From Pseudomonas farris (lineage in GTDB: Bacteria > Pseudomonadota > Gammaproteobacteria > Pseudomonadales > Pseudomonadaceae), in assembly GCF_019145235.1 (NCBI RefSeq), contig NZ_JAHSTV010000011.1, forward strand, positions 1-64,000: a DNA stretch of 64,000 nt. Reading direction: 5' to 3'. The notes below the pieces were generated by a model that was not told where the DNA came from, did not search any database, and was given only the letters and a program-made list of their open reading frames with translations. Shown piece after piece: positions 18,146-27,113 of this stretch. The position numbers and the translations under genes were made by a program. How positions within the stretch are numbered: position 1 is the stretch's first letter; each line of letters starts with the position of its first letter.

Positions 18146-21100
18146 ATGTTCGAACCTGACAAGGTCCTGGCCTTGAACAATGCCATCGGCCTGCTGGTGG
18201 TCGCCACCATGAACCCCGAGCAGCCGGACGTCGAAGCGCTGCTCGGTGATTTTCGACTTTGCCTCAACGACTACGACGCCTGGGCGGAAAACTTCTGGAC
18301 CGGTGGGGCGCTGAACGTCGAGCAGGTATTCAAAGTCGGCAATGAAGTCCGGCTCAGCGCACCGAAGGACTCCACCGCCCCTGTCAGTTCGACGCTCGCC
18401 ATGTGCCCCGCCAGCGGTCCGTTGACCCTGGTGCACCTGTTTGAGACCGCGCGTTTCGTGCCGATCGGCAATACGCCGGTGATGCTCGAACCGGTTATCT
18501 CGCAGCGTAATGGTGAACTGACGTTCGGTGAGCCCGTCCACGAAACCATTGGCCCCAGCGGCATCCTCGAAATCCCCGACTGCTGGCGCGGCCAGCGCTA
18601 TCGCATCACCTTCTTTCCCAATGTTTGCGCTGAGCACGTCAAAGCACTCTATGCCTCTTATCAGGACGTGATCGGCGAGCTGGAAGGCTGGTTGCGTAAC
18701 GAATGGACGAGCGAATTCAAGCCTTTATGGGCAGGTTTTTCCGAGGCTGGGTTCACCCAGCGCTACGGCATGCTGCAACAGGCCGACTGGCGCGGCTTCG
18801 AGCGTTCGCTGCACGGTTTGTGGGATGACGTGAAGCAGGTCTACGCCCTGCTGGCAGACCTGCAAACCAACAGCGAAAAACTCCTTGAGTACCTGACCCT
18901 GGGCGAGCTTGAGACGCTGCTGAACGCCTCGGCTGAAGCCATCGCCAATGTGTTGCTGATGTTGAGCGATGAGCCGTTGATGTTCATCCATCTCGCGGCC
19001 TTTACCAGTTGGCTGAGGATGTTGCCGCCGCAGTACATCGCCGAAGTCGTGGCGCAAATTCGTACAGAACTATTGATCAGTTTCCTGCTGGTACGCCTCA
19101 CCGGCCCTACGGGCCTGAAGCTCGGCATGAGCGCCAGAGTATTGGACAAGATCAAGTCCCAGCAGGCTCGGCAGTGGTTGGCGGGGGCCAGTTTGCGGCT
19201 GGCCGAACTGACGGCCAAATCTGACCTGACAGCCCACGCTGGCGCACTCAAACCGCTCGTGGTCAACGCGCGCAATGCACCACTGAAACCGGCACCATCG
19301 GTTCCGCTGCAGATCAGCGCCGGCGACTCACCGGTTGTGCGGGTGAACAATCCGGTTGCCATTGCTCGCGACAAATCCGACGCCATGACCCGGCTGGGGC
19401 GACACGAACCTCACGACGATGCATCGAGTCAGGCGAAAACCCCTAACGGCGACAGTGCAGATGCGGCGGATAGGACCGCGACCAACGGCTGTCCGGTGTC
19501 GATGGTCAGCGGCGAAGAACTGCTGACCCTGACCGACGGTTCGCTGGATGGGCTGATGCCGTTTGCCTTCACCCGGTTGTACCGAACCAGCGCGGTGGAG
19601 ATCGATTGCGGGCTGGGTTGGGGCTGGAGCCATTCGCTGGCGCATCGGTTGGAGCTGGGCGATGAACAGGTCGTCTGGATCGACCACGAAAACCGTCGTA
19701 CGACGTTTCCGCTACCGAGCGTCGAGCGCCCGGTGATCCACAACAGCCTGTCGCGGGCGGCGATTTATCTCGGCGATGCCCCCGAAGAATTGATCCTCGT
19801 CCAGGCCGGCGATGACGCACGTTTCTATCACTTTCATAACGGTCGTCTCACGGCGATCAGCGACGCTTACGACAACCGACTGCGCATCACCCGCGACCGT
19901 CAGGATCGCATTCAACGCCTCGATAACGGCGCCGGTCGTTCGCTGCTGTTTTGCTACGAACGCAGGCACCTCGTCGCCATTGAATATCAGTCGTTTCATC
20001 CCACCGATGCCGTGGGTGAAGCCTGGCATACAGAGCAAACGCTGGTTTTCTATCGCTATGACGCCCGCCAACGCTTGATCGAAGCAACCAACGCCGCGGG
20101 TGAAAGCGAGCGCTACGACTACGACGACCAGCATGTGATTCTGCAGCGGCAACTGGCCGGTGGCGCGAGTTTCTTCTGGGAATGGGAACGCTCTGGCAAG
20201 TCGGCGCGCTGTGTGCGGCATTGGGCATCGTTTGCGCAGATGGACACGCGTTATGTCTGGGATGACCAGGGCAGCGTGACCGTCCAGAACATCGATGGCA
20301 GCCAAGAGGTTTACGTCCACGACGACCGGGCGCGGCTGGTGCGCAAGGTTGAACTGAACGGTGGCGAACACCTCAAGGCCTATGACGAGCAGGGCCGCTT
20401 GGTGGCCGAGCAGGATCCGCTCGGGGCTGTCACCGAATACCGCTACGACGAAGTCGGAAGGTTGGTGGCGCTGATTCCGCCGGAAGACGAGCCAACATCC
20501 TACGAATACCGCAACGGTTTCCTGCATGCGCGCTATCGCGGCAAAGCGGTGTGGAAATATCGGCGCAATGCACAGGGGGATGTCACCGAAGCGACCGATC
20601 CCGACGGCCAGGTCACTCATTACCACTACGACCCTCAGGGACGTTTGCTGTCGATCCGCTACCCGGACACCAGCCGACATGTCTTCATCCGGAACGGGCT
20701 GGGACAACTACTCGAAGAGACCTTGCCGGACGGTGGCCAGCGGCGCTTTTCCTACGACGCGCTAGGCCGGCAGACGACCCGTCAGGACGAACACAGTGCG
20801 CTCACCCAGTACCAATGGGATGCCGTCGGCCGACTGGTTCAGACGACTTTGCCTACCGGGGCCAGCCGCGCCTTTAGTTACAACGCCTACGGCAAGATTA
20901 CCGCCGAACGCGATGAGCTGGGCCGCGTCACTCGCTATGAATACGCCGACGATTTGCACCTGGTCAGCCGCCGGATCAACCCAGACGGCACCCAGCTCAA
21001 ATATCGCTACGACAACGCGCAGCTGCTGCTCACGGAAATCGAAAACGAATCCGGTGAAAAGTATCGCCTGGACTACACGCCCAGCGGCCTGATCCGACAG

Positions 21101-23014
21101 GAAACCGGCTTCGACGGCCGCCGCACCGCTTACAGCTACGACCTCAACGGCCACCTGCTGGAGAAAGCCGAGTTCGGCGACGACGGCTCGCAGCTGATCA
21201 CCGGCTATCAGCGGGACTCGGCTGGACGTCTGTTGGTCAAGACCCTGCCCGATGGCGTCAAGGTCAAGTACCGCTACGACCGCCTCGGCCGACTGACCAG
21301 TGTCGACGATGGCCACGATCATCCGCTGGAATTCGACTACGACCAGCAGGACCGCCTGATCACCGAGCATCAGGGCTGGGGCACGCTACGTTATGCCTAC
21401 GACGCCTGTGGCCAACTCAAGCGCCTGCGCCTGCCGGACAACAGCAAACTCGATTATCACCACGCCAAGGGCGGCGCGCTGACGGCCATTGACCTCAACG
21501 GCACACGCCTCACCACGCACCAGTTTGCCTTCGGTCGCGAACAAACCCGCCAACAGGGTCTGCTGCTCAGCGAATACACCTACGACGACCAGGGCGGCCT
21601 GAAAGCCCATGCCGTTAGCCAATATCAACATCCGCTGTACCGTCGCGACTATGCCTACAGCGCCAACGGCAATCTCGACCATATCGCCGATACCCGCCAC
21701 GGCCAGCGCAGCTACCAGTACGACTCGCTCGACCGCCTGACCCGCGTCCGCCATTCCCGTGACCAATCGCCGGAAAGCTTCGCCCACGACCCAGCGGGCA
21801 ACCTGCTGATGCAGGATCGCCCTGGCGTTGCGAAGGTGCTGGGTAATCGCCTGCTGATGCAAGGCGACCGGCATTACGACTACGACGCCTTCGGCAACCT
21901 GATTCGCGAACGCCGCGGCACCGCGCAAAAACTCGTCACCGAATACCGCTACGACTGCCAGCACCGGTTGATCGGCGCCACCCTGCCCAACGGTAGCCAA
22001 GCCACTTACCGCTACGACGCCTTCGGCCGCCGTATCAGCAAATCCGTCGATGGCAAAGCCACCGAGTTCTTCTGGCAAGGCGACCACCTCGTCGCCGAAC
22101 ACAGCCAGGATTACCATCGAAGCTACATCTACGAACCCGGCACCTTCCGCCCGCTGGCCATGCTCGACGGCAAAGGCCCGCGCCAGGCCTGCCCGTTCTA
22201 CTACCAACTCGACCACCTCGGCACACCGCAAGAACTCACCGACTACAGCGGCGACATCATCTGGGCCGCCCGATACACCGCCTATGGCCGCCTCACCCGC
22301 CTCAACCGCGACACCCACCAGGTCCTCGATCAACCGCTGCGCTTTCAAGGGCAGTATTTCGACGCGGAAACCGGCCTGCACTACAACCGGCATCGCTACT
22401 ACAATCCGGATGTCGGACGGTACCTGACGCCGGACCCGAGCAAGTTGGTGGGTGGGTTAAACGGCTATCAGTACACGCGCAATCCGGTGGGTTGGGTTGA
22501 TCCGTTGGGGTTGAGTGATTGTCCTGGAGGCGATGGATGTAAGAAGCCGTCGTTTGGGGATGAGGATCCGGCGGGTAAGGTGGGGGTTGATGAGGGGGAG
22601 CCCGGCCCCCCAAATCCAAAACAAGAGAACTATTATTTGTACCGTGGTGACGACCGAGAACCATGGGAAATTTTTGAGGCAGGATTTGAACCCTTGGGAG
22701 AAAGTACAGATCTGTTTTTGCATGCATCAGATAACAGAAGCCCTCCCAGTTACTTTGTCAGCACTACGACAAACGAAAAAGAGGCAAAAAAGTTTGCCAC
22801 AGGGTACGGTCTTGCCGACGGCTATATATATGTGCTGAAAAACATTCGCGGTATCGATGTAAATAAAGAACTGGGCATGATGTCACCACATCGGCGTGAG
22901 GTTGAAATAGCGTTCCCAGGAGGAATAAAAAATCACGACATCGTGGGCGTCACCCCCGTCTACGATGATGGTAGCTATAAGGGCTACTCAATACCCAACC
23001 CTTTCAGGAAGTAA
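18146..23014 (+). CDS. Rhs polymorphic toxin with ADP-ribosyltransferase-like tip
   Basis: A 1622-aa Rhs protein. Residues 1-440 form an N-terminal region without a PAAR domain; the Rhs shell begins near 'GCPVSMVSGEELLTLTDGSL' and consists of many YD repeats (YDxxGRL, YRYDxxGR). The core ends 'YQYTRNPVGWVDPLGL' at residue 1456. The remaining 166 aa are the exchangeable toxin, encoded by visibly AT-richer DNA from about 22,614. This tip has 'YLYRGDD' (R1500), 'FVSTTTN' (S1539) and 'REVEIAF' (E1585-x-E1587), the R-S-ExE pattern of cholera/pertussis-type mono-ADP-ribosyltransferases. RBS GAGGG 8 bp before the ATG. Probably delivered by a type VI or other contact system; no vgrG, hcp or eagR is nearby. 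Confidence 0.88.
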   Translation: MFEPDKVLALNNAIGLLVVATMNPEQPDVEALLGDFRLCLNDYDAWAENFWTGGALNVEQVFKVGNEVRLSAPKDSTAPVSSTLAMCPASGPLTLVHLFETARFVPIGNTPVMLEPVISQRNGELTFGEPVHETIGPSGILEIPDCWRGQRYRITFFPNVCAEHVKALYASYQDVIGELEGWLRNEWTSEFKPLWAGFSEAGFTQRYGMLQQADWRGFERSLHGLWDDVKQVYALLADLQTNSEKLLEYLTLGELETLLNASAEAIANVLLMLSDEPLMFIHLAAFTSWLRMLPPQYIAEVVAQIRTELLISFLLVRLTGPTGLKLGMSARVLDKIKSQQARQWLAGASLRLAELTAKSDLTAHAGALKPLVVNARNAPLKPAPSVPLQISAGDSPVVRVNNPVAIARDKSDAMTRLGRHEPHDDASSQAKTPNGDSADAADRTATNGCPVSMVSGEELLTLTDGSLDGLMPFAFTRLYRTSAVEIDCGLGWGWSHSLAHRLELGDEQVVWIDHENRRTTFPLPSVERPVIHNSLSRAAIYLGDAPEELILVQAGDDARFYHFHNGRLTAISDAYDNRLRITRDRQDRIQRLDNGAGRSLLFCYERRHLVAIEYQSFHPTDAVGEAWHTEQTLVFYRYDARQRLIEATNAAGESERYDYDDQHVILQRQLAGGASFFWEWERSGKSARCVRHWASFAQMDTRYVWDDQGSVTVQNIDGSQEVYVHDDRARLVRKVELNGGEHLKAYDEQGRLVAEQDPLGAVTEYRYDEVGRLVALIPPEDEPTSYEYRNGFLHARYRGKAVWKYRRNAQGDVTEATDPDGQVTHYHYDPQGRLLSIRYPDTSRHVFIRNGLGQLLEETLPDGGQRRFSYDALGRQTTRQDEHSALTQYQWDAVGRLVQTTLPTGASRAFSYNAYGKITAERDELGRVTRYEYADDLHLVSRRINPDGTQLKYRYDNAQLLLTEIENESGEKYRLDYTPSGLIRQETGFDGRRTAYSYDLNGHLLEKAEFGDDGSQLITGYQRDSAGRLLVKTLPDGVKVKYRYDRLGRLTSVDDGHDHPLEFDYDQQDRLITEHQGWGTLRYAYDACGQLKRLRLPDNSKLDYHHAKGGALTAIDLNGTRLTTHQFAFGREQTRQQGLLLSEYTYDDQGGLKAHAVSQYQHPLYRRDYAYSANGNLDHIADTRHGQRSYQYDSLDRLTRVRHSRDQSPESFAHDPAGNLLMQDRPGVAKVLGNRLLMQGDRHYDYDAFGNLIRERRGTAQKLVTEYRYDCQHRLIGATLPNGSQATYRYDAFGRRISKSVDGKATEFFWQGDHLVAEHSQDYHRSYIYEPGTFRPLAMLDGKGPRQACPFYYQLDHLGTPQELTDYSGDIIWAARYTAYGRLTRLNRDTHQVLDQPLRFQGQYFDAETGLHYNRHRYYNPDVGRYLTPDPSKLVGGLNGYQYTRNPVGWVDPLGLSDCPGGDGCKKPSFGDEDPAGKVGVDEGEPGPPNPKQENYYLYRGDDREPWEIFEAGFEPLGESTDLFLHASDNRSPPSYFVSTTTNEKEAKKFATGYGLADGYIYVLKNIRGIDVNKELGMMSPHRREVEIAFPGGIKNHDIVGVTPVYDDGSYKGYSIPNPFRK

Positions 23015-23016
23015 CC

Positions 23017-23427
23017 ATGAAAACAATAGAAATTTTAATAAACAATCATGGAGTCATAGAAAGGGCCACAATCGAATGCGACAGAAAAAAACCGACACTC
23101 ACATTCACGATGCAAAGTGGTTTAAAAAAAATTTATACAGCCTATGACCTTTACGTATGCTTTGGCATGTTAAGAGCCGACTATCCTGAGATAAAATTTC
23201 TGTGCAAAGGAGCCAAATTAAATGTTCACCCTTCACGAATGTCGTCCCAAATGTCTAGCGGCTTAGTCGCATACGAACTTAAACTTGGAAAACCTAGCGA
23301 AGAAGAGGACATAGTACGAATTTTCGACTACGAAGACAAAAATATTACTAGCAACATTGAAGAGCAAAAAACCTTCTATAAAAACTGGATCGAGTCATTA
23401 ATTATTACAACGCAAAAAAAAACCTGA
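23017..23427 (+). CDS. Putative immunity protein for the Rhs tip
   Basis: A 136-aa AT-rich gene that starts 2 bp after the rhs stop, the classical immunity position. No signal peptide or membrane segment, so a cytosolic immunity protein. The sequence (MKTIEILINNHGVIERATIE...) matches no family I recognise. Base composition equals that of the toxin tip and differs from the Rhs core, which suggests the tip and this gene moved as one cassette. Confidence 0.75.
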   Translation: MKTIEILINNHGVIERATIECDRKKPTLTFTMQSGLKKIYTAYDLYVCFGMLRADYPEIKFLCKGAKLNVHPSRMSSQMSSGLVAYELKLGKPSEEEDIVRIFDYEDKNITSNIEEQKTFYKNWIESLIITTQKKT

Positions 23428-23533
23428 AGATAATACTCAATAAAACAACCAACAATATAGAATCATGAACTCACGCAACACGCTCATCGAGCAAATGCGT
23501 CAAGCATAAGTGACGCCTGTGAAAAACATCTAA

Positions 23534-23554
23534 AGCCCAGCTCGATGCTGGGCT
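23534..23554. terminator. Bidirectional terminator-like hairpin
   Basis: AGCCCAGC / GCTGGGCT around loop TCGAT, between the convergent immunity gene and the 23577 gene. Confidence 0.6.
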
Positions 23555-23576
23555 CAGTTCCACATTAAACACTGAC

Positions 23577-23942
23577 TTAGCCGCCAGAACCGCCAGTTTT
23601 ACCTCCACTTCCTACTCCTCCACCGCTCTCATCAATCTCAAAATCACCTGACTCTCCAGACCCACCTCCAGAACCACTCTCCATCGAACCTCCCTCGCTC
23701 ATCGACCCACTTCCCTCCCCCGGGCTGGTGCTACTCCCGCTGGCATCGCCGCCATTCCCACCACCAATGGTGTCCGGTGGCGGCGTCTTCCCGTCCGAGG
23801 AACCCGCATTCATTTCCGAGTAAGGTGGCATCCCGCCCTTGTCGACCGGCGCATCGCGGCCGGAAGATTGAGCTAACGCCGACAATGAACTGATCGACAA
23901 TAAGCCGACCACCGTCAAGGTCGTCAGTTTTGACCTGATCAT
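23577..23942 (-). CDS. Secreted Gly/Ser-rich small protein
   Basis: A 121-aa protein with a clear signal peptide (MIRSKLTTLTVVGLLSISSL, cut after ALA). The mature part is low-complexity: glycine, serine and acidic residues (e.g. GGGVGSGGKTGGSGG at the end), no cysteine and no known domain. Probably periplasmic or secreted and disordered. First of a series of small minus-strand genes. Function unknown. Confidence 0.7.
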   Translation of the reverse strand: MIRSKLTTLTVVGLLSISSLSALAQSSGRDAPVDKGGMPPYSEMNAGSSDGKTPPPDTIGGGNGGDASGSSTSPGEGSGSMSEGGSMESGSGGGSGESGDFEIDESGGGVGSGGKTGGSGG

Positions 23943-24043
23943 GGCGCACCTCCATTAAAGAGTGCTTTACCTGATGTCTGGCAGCGGTCGCTTTTTTAAG
24001 GTGCCGCACAATCGACGAGCGGCGATGGATCGCTGCGCAGGCT

Positions 24044-24268
24044 TCAGCTCGGTTCTCCCGATAGATCGTCACCGGCAATGTCCGGGTCATCGGGGTTGGC
24101 TTCCACATCCCCGCGCTCCACATCATCGGTATCGGTGGGCACCTGCTCCACGCCGGTGTCGTCATCGTCGGGCGGGCGCTGATCGCGACTCAGGGAGTCG
24201 GTGGGTGAAGGTAGCGGATACTCGGGGGTATCGTCGTCGATATCAGAGTCTTTTGGATCAGCGTTCAT
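24044..24268 (-). CDS. Small acidic disordered protein
   Basis: A 74-aa protein rich in Asp and Pro (MNADPKDSDIDDDTPEYPLP...). The ATG at 24268 is chosen because AGAGG stands 7 bases upstream; the longer open frame (to 24367) lacks an RBS. No signal peptide, no known domain, predicted to be disordered. Separate from but similar in style to the 24377 gene. Function unknown. Confidence 0.55.
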   Translation of the reverse strand: MNADPKDSDIDDDTPEYPLPSPTDSLSRDQRPPDDDDTGVEQVPTDTDDVERGDVEANPDDPDIAGDDLSGEPS

Positions 24269-24376
24269 AACGCACCTCTCAATGGACCTGAAAAGCAGAT
24301 CCTGACATTTCGAGGACAACACGATAGGCGCGGTTCGATCAGAGGGACGATCGGTCGGCCCGACCACAACCCCCTG

Positions 24377-24547
24377 TCACTCGTCGTCTTCCTCATCGTA
24401 TTCGTCGTACTCGATATTGCCCACATCGCCTGCGTCATCGGCATCGTTGAGCGGCACCGTGGCGTCGTCCATCAGAGACCCCGGATCTTCGTTGCCAGGA
24501 TCGTTGATCGGACCTTCATCTTCCATGCCTTCGGTTTCCGGAGTCAT
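24377..24547 (-). CDS. Small acidic disordered protein
   Basis: A 56-aa protein, starting MTPETEGMEDEG and ending in an acidic tail (YDEYDEEDDE). The ATG at 24547 has GAGG 7 bases upstream; the frame extends upstream to 24601 without RBS. Resembles small acidic proteins commonly found in fluorescent pseudomonads. Function unknown. Confidence 0.55.
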   Translation of the reverse strand: MTPETEGMEDEGPINDPGNEDPGSLMDDATVPLNDADDAGDVGNIEYDEYDEEDDE

Positions 24548-24631
24548 GACATGCCTCGCAACGTTCAGGGGTGTATGACGTTCGAGGCGTCCTACGGGCA
24601 AACGTTCCTGAGTCCTACTGACAGAAACGAA

Positions 24632-24654
24632 AAACCCGGCGCTGGGCCGGGTTT
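24632..24654 (-). terminator. Rho-independent-like hairpin
   Basis: AAACCCGGC / GCCGGGTTT around a 5-base loop, in the gap between the 24377 gene and the end of the 24676 gene; the A/T flanks permit action on both strands. Confidence 0.65.
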
Positions 24655-24675
24655 CTACTCTAACTCGATATCGAG

Positions 24676-25101
24676 TTAGCGATGCTTGTACTTATTTTTA
24701 TGCTTGTGTTTGTGTTTGCCACCGCCGGAGTGCGAGCTGCCGCTGTCATTACCCAGGTTACTGCCCACCGCGCCACCGGCTGCACCACCCACGCCAGCGC
24801 CAATGGTCGAACCGGTGGAGCCGCCCAAACTATTGCCAATCACTGAGCCGCCCGCCGCGCCGATACCGCCGCCAACGGCTGCTTCTGTGCGGCTGCCCTT
24901 GCGCGCACCGACCGCGCTGCCTGCCGCACCGCCGACGCCAGCGCCAACCGCTGCTCCCGTGCTACCGCCTAGTTGACCGCCGACCACGTTACCTAACGCG
25001 CCGCCAAGACCACCGCCCACTGCAGCGGTGCCGTCGCCGGCAGCCATCGCACCCTGAGCAACCAAAAGTCCCAAAACCACCGTGGACAATGTCAAACGCA
25101 T
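24676..25101 (-). CDS. Glycine-zipper secreted protein, copy 1
   Basis: A 141-aa protein from ATG 25101 (RBS TTAGAGG). Signal peptide MRLTLSTVVLGLLVAQGAMA, then a long run of glycine-zipper GxxxG-like repeats (GGGLGGALGNVVGGQLGGS, GAAVGAGVGGAAG) and a basic His/Lys tail (KHKHKHKNKYKHR). Glycine zippers pack helices in membranes or form amyloid-like assemblies. Closely similar to the neighbour at 25287, so a tandem duplication. The His/Lys tail is unique to this copy. Confidence 0.75.
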   Translation of the reverse strand: MRLTLSTVVLGLLVAQGAMAAGDGTAAVGGGLGGALGNVVGGQLGGSTGAAVGAGVGGAAGSAVGARKGSRTEAAVGGGIGAAGGSVIGNSLGGSTGSTIGAGVGGAAGGAVGSNLGNDSGSSHSGGGKHKHKHKNKYKHR

Positions 25102-25241
25102 GATATGAACCTCTAATTTCCGCATCGGGGGAAGATCGTGCCGCGGATAGGCCTCAGCCTGGCATCTGCGTCTGTTGAACAGCAAATCAGATACCGACTG
25201 TAAGAGATTTGAGCCATATACGGGAGAAACGTTCCAAAACG

Positions 25242-25270
25242 AAAAAGCCCGGCATCGAGCCGGGCTTTTT
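25242..25270 (-). terminator. Strong terminator after glycine-zipper copy 2
   Basis: AAAAAGCCCGGC / GCCGGGCTTTTT, a 12-bp stem with loop ATCGA and T-runs on both strands, directly after the 25287 gene (minus strand). Confidence 0.85.
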
Positions 25271-25286
25271 CAGCGGATCATTAAGA

Positions 25287-25652
25287 TCAGTGGCGCTTTT
25301 TGGACAGATTGCTGCCCACGCCGCCGCCCAATGCACCACCCAGGCCGGCACCGATGGTGGAACCTGTCTTGCCGCCCAGGCTGTTGCCGATCACCGAACC
25401 GCCCGCCGCGCCTACCCCGCCGCCAATAGCCGCTTTGGTGCGGCTGCCTTTGCGTGCTGCAACAGCACTGCCGGCTGCGCCCGCTACACCAGCACCAATT
25501 GCTGCACCTGTGCTGCCGCCCATTTTCTGACCGACCACATTACCCAGCGCGCCACCCAGACCACCACCGAGCGCAGCGGTGCCATCACCGGCAGCCATCG
25601 CACCTTGAGCAACCAAAAGGCCCAAAACCAGAGCAGGCAGTGTCAAACGCAT
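25287..25652 (-). CDS. Glycine-zipper secreted protein, copy 2
   Basis: A 121-aa paralogue of the 24676 gene from ATG 25652: signal peptide MRLTLPALVLGLLVAQGAMA followed by the same GDGTAALGGGLGGALGNVVG zipper segments, ending NLSKKRH without the long His/Lys tail. Nearly identical in the zipper region to copy 1. Probably envelope-associated; function unknown. Confidence 0.75.
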   Translation of the reverse strand: MRLTLPALVLGLLVAQGAMAAGDGTAALGGGLGGALGNVVGQKMGGSTGAAIGAGVAGAAGSAVAARKGSRTKAAIGGGVGAAGGSVIGNSLGGKTGSTIGAGLGGALGGGVGSNLSKKRH

Positions 25653-25966
25653 AACGAGAACCTCAAAAAAGGGGGAAACCGAAAGGCCGGAGATTGAATG
25701 CTTTAGAGGAGGCAAAGTCCAGACACAAACACGGATCAACCTCGTCATTAGCGACGGTTGGACAGCATTTATGGAAAAGGTTTTATGACAGGCAAAAAAA
25801 AGCCCGCTGGGGAGACGGGCCAGGGTACTGCTTTCTAACGGATGAGCTGAGACTACGTAGGCAGGTGTGAAAAGTTTGTGAAAAAAAAACTAGCGCTCGC
25901 AAAGTTTGTAGGACGTTTTCCCGCATTGCCGCCAAGCCACGCTTTCTACCCTTCAAAAACAAGAAA

Positions 25967-25984
25967 CCCCGCTCAATGGCGGGG
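25967..25984 (-). terminator. Terminator-like hairpin after the 26002 gene
   Basis: CCCCGC / GCGGGG around a 6-base loop; on the minus strand it is followed by TTTCTT. Together with another weaker GC hairpin at about 25,800-25,821, it is all I see in the 349-bp gap 25653-26001; a 71-aa open frame there is not convincing. Confidence 0.6.
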
Positions 25985-26001
25985 CTCGTACGAGTCACTG
26001 T

Positions 26002-26196
26002 TTACTTCCTGGAAGGCGCACCCAGCTTGGGCATGAATTTCGACTTCGGCCCTCGAGTTCGAGGCACTGTAGATTTGATTTTGTTGATTTTGATACGGTC
26101 TTCACCAAAGCTCGGCACATAGTCCGTCTGACCACACTGCACGCAATTATTGATTGGAAACTCCGCCCCGTCGTCTTCGATATACGGCTCAGTCAT
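26002..26196 (-). CDS. Small hypothetical protein with one CxxC
   Basis: A 64-aa protein from ATG 26196, preceded by AGGAG at 7-bp spacing. It begins MTEPYIEDDGAEF and holds one CVQC pair, then a basic C-terminal half (PRTRGPKSKFMPKLG). No domain recognised; one CxxC is not enough for a zinc ribbon unless it dimerises. A terminator hairpin follows. Confidence 0.55.
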   Translation of the reverse strand: MTEPYIEDDGAEFPINNCVQCGQTDYVPSFGEDRIKINKIKSTVPRTRGPKSKFMPKLGAPSRK

Positions 26197-26414
26197 ATCT
26201 TCGCTCCTATCAACGGGTCGATACCGGCAAGCCCTATTTGCCTGAAAAATATCGACCACCCAGGATTTTGAGACTAGTCGGTCATTCCCGGACTTGTGAT
26301 TCAGATTGTTACGTGCCGACGAATGGCCAGCGCTTGCTTCCTACAAAACCAAATGACGAATAAACAAAACGAGCACGCTCTGGCGCGGCACCCTCATGAT
26401 TTTTTCACACTGAC

Positions 26415-26735
26415 TTACCGCAGTTTGACCGCCGTCCCGGTCACAAACACCACCACCATTCCACCCTTGCCGGCCGGCATGCTGATCTCATAATCGAGCC
26501 CTACCACTGCATCCGCCTGAAGCGCCCGCGCCCGCTCCTTGATCTCGTCGGTCGCCTGAATTCGCGCATCCTTCAATGCCCGCTCCAATGTCTGGGACCG
26601 CCCGCCGAAAAAATCCCGCATACCGGCGAACAGATCACGGATCACGTTAACGCCTTGCACCGACTCAGCGCTGACGATGTCCAGGTAAGCGGTGATTTGC
26701 CGACCTTCGATGGTGTGGGTTGTGGTGGTGATCAT
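26415..26735 (-). CDS. YbjQ/UPF0145 family protein
   Basis: A 106-aa protein of the YbjQ family (UPF0145, putative heavy-metal-binding domain). Family hallmarks: 'IVSAESVQGVNVIRDLF', 'ALKDARIQATDEIKERA', 'ADAVVGLDYEI', and 'VVVFVTGTAVKL' at the end. Start at 26735 chosen because of AAGGA upstream and family length. Cytosolic, probably oligomeric; biochemical role not established. Confidence 0.88.
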   Translation of the reverse strand: MITTTTHTIEGRQITAYLDIVSAESVQGVNVIRDLFAGMRDFFGGRSQTLERALKDARIQATDEIKERARALQADAVVGLDYEISMPAGKGGMVVVFVTGTAVKLR

Positions 26736-26908
26736 GAAATGTCCTTGTTCAGAGCTGTCGTCGATAGGGTGAAACGACGGGGAAAACGGCGCGAGAATTG
26801 AGTATAGAGATCGATTACCGTCGAGGGGTTGGCAGTCTAACAGGAGGGCGGAATACGCCTGAAACACGGCTTTGGGGGCAGCTTGAAAAGGTCGTACCCG
26901 AAAAGCAG

Positions 26909-27025
26909 TTAATTCCTACATATCGTTCGGATCTTGCCGGCCTCGGCGTTCAGCTTGCGCTGTTCAGCGATCAGTTTGACGATCTCTACATGAACCTTTT
27001 CCAGCTCTGCCTGTTTCATGGTCAT
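26909..27025 (-). CDS. Short coiled-coil ORF, probably truncated
   Basis: A 38-aa frame, MTMKQAELEKVHVEIVKLIA..., with heptad-like spacing and the wording 'AEQRKLNAEAGKI', which resembles the N-terminal half of small bacterial proteins that continue into one or two membrane helices. Here it stops soon after (TICRN), so it is likely a remnant. Weak RBS. It marks the left edge of the accessory region. Confidence 0.3.
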   Translation of the reverse strand: MTMKQAELEKVHVEIVKLIAEQRKLNAEAGKIRTICRN

Positions 27026-27113
27026 TGAATCTGTATCCCATCGGCTGCGGAGATACCAGGGCATCATGACTGGCTTGAAACATATTAAGCTTCAAGCCAG
27101 TGCAACAGATCCA

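Noticed and set aside
25783..25998. 71-aa minus-strand frame
   Set aside because: Spans two terminator-like hairpins, lacks an RBS and has no recognisable sequence.
26798..27028. 76-aa plus-strand frame
   Set aside because: Antisense to the short coiled-coil ORF, no RBS, composition not convincing.
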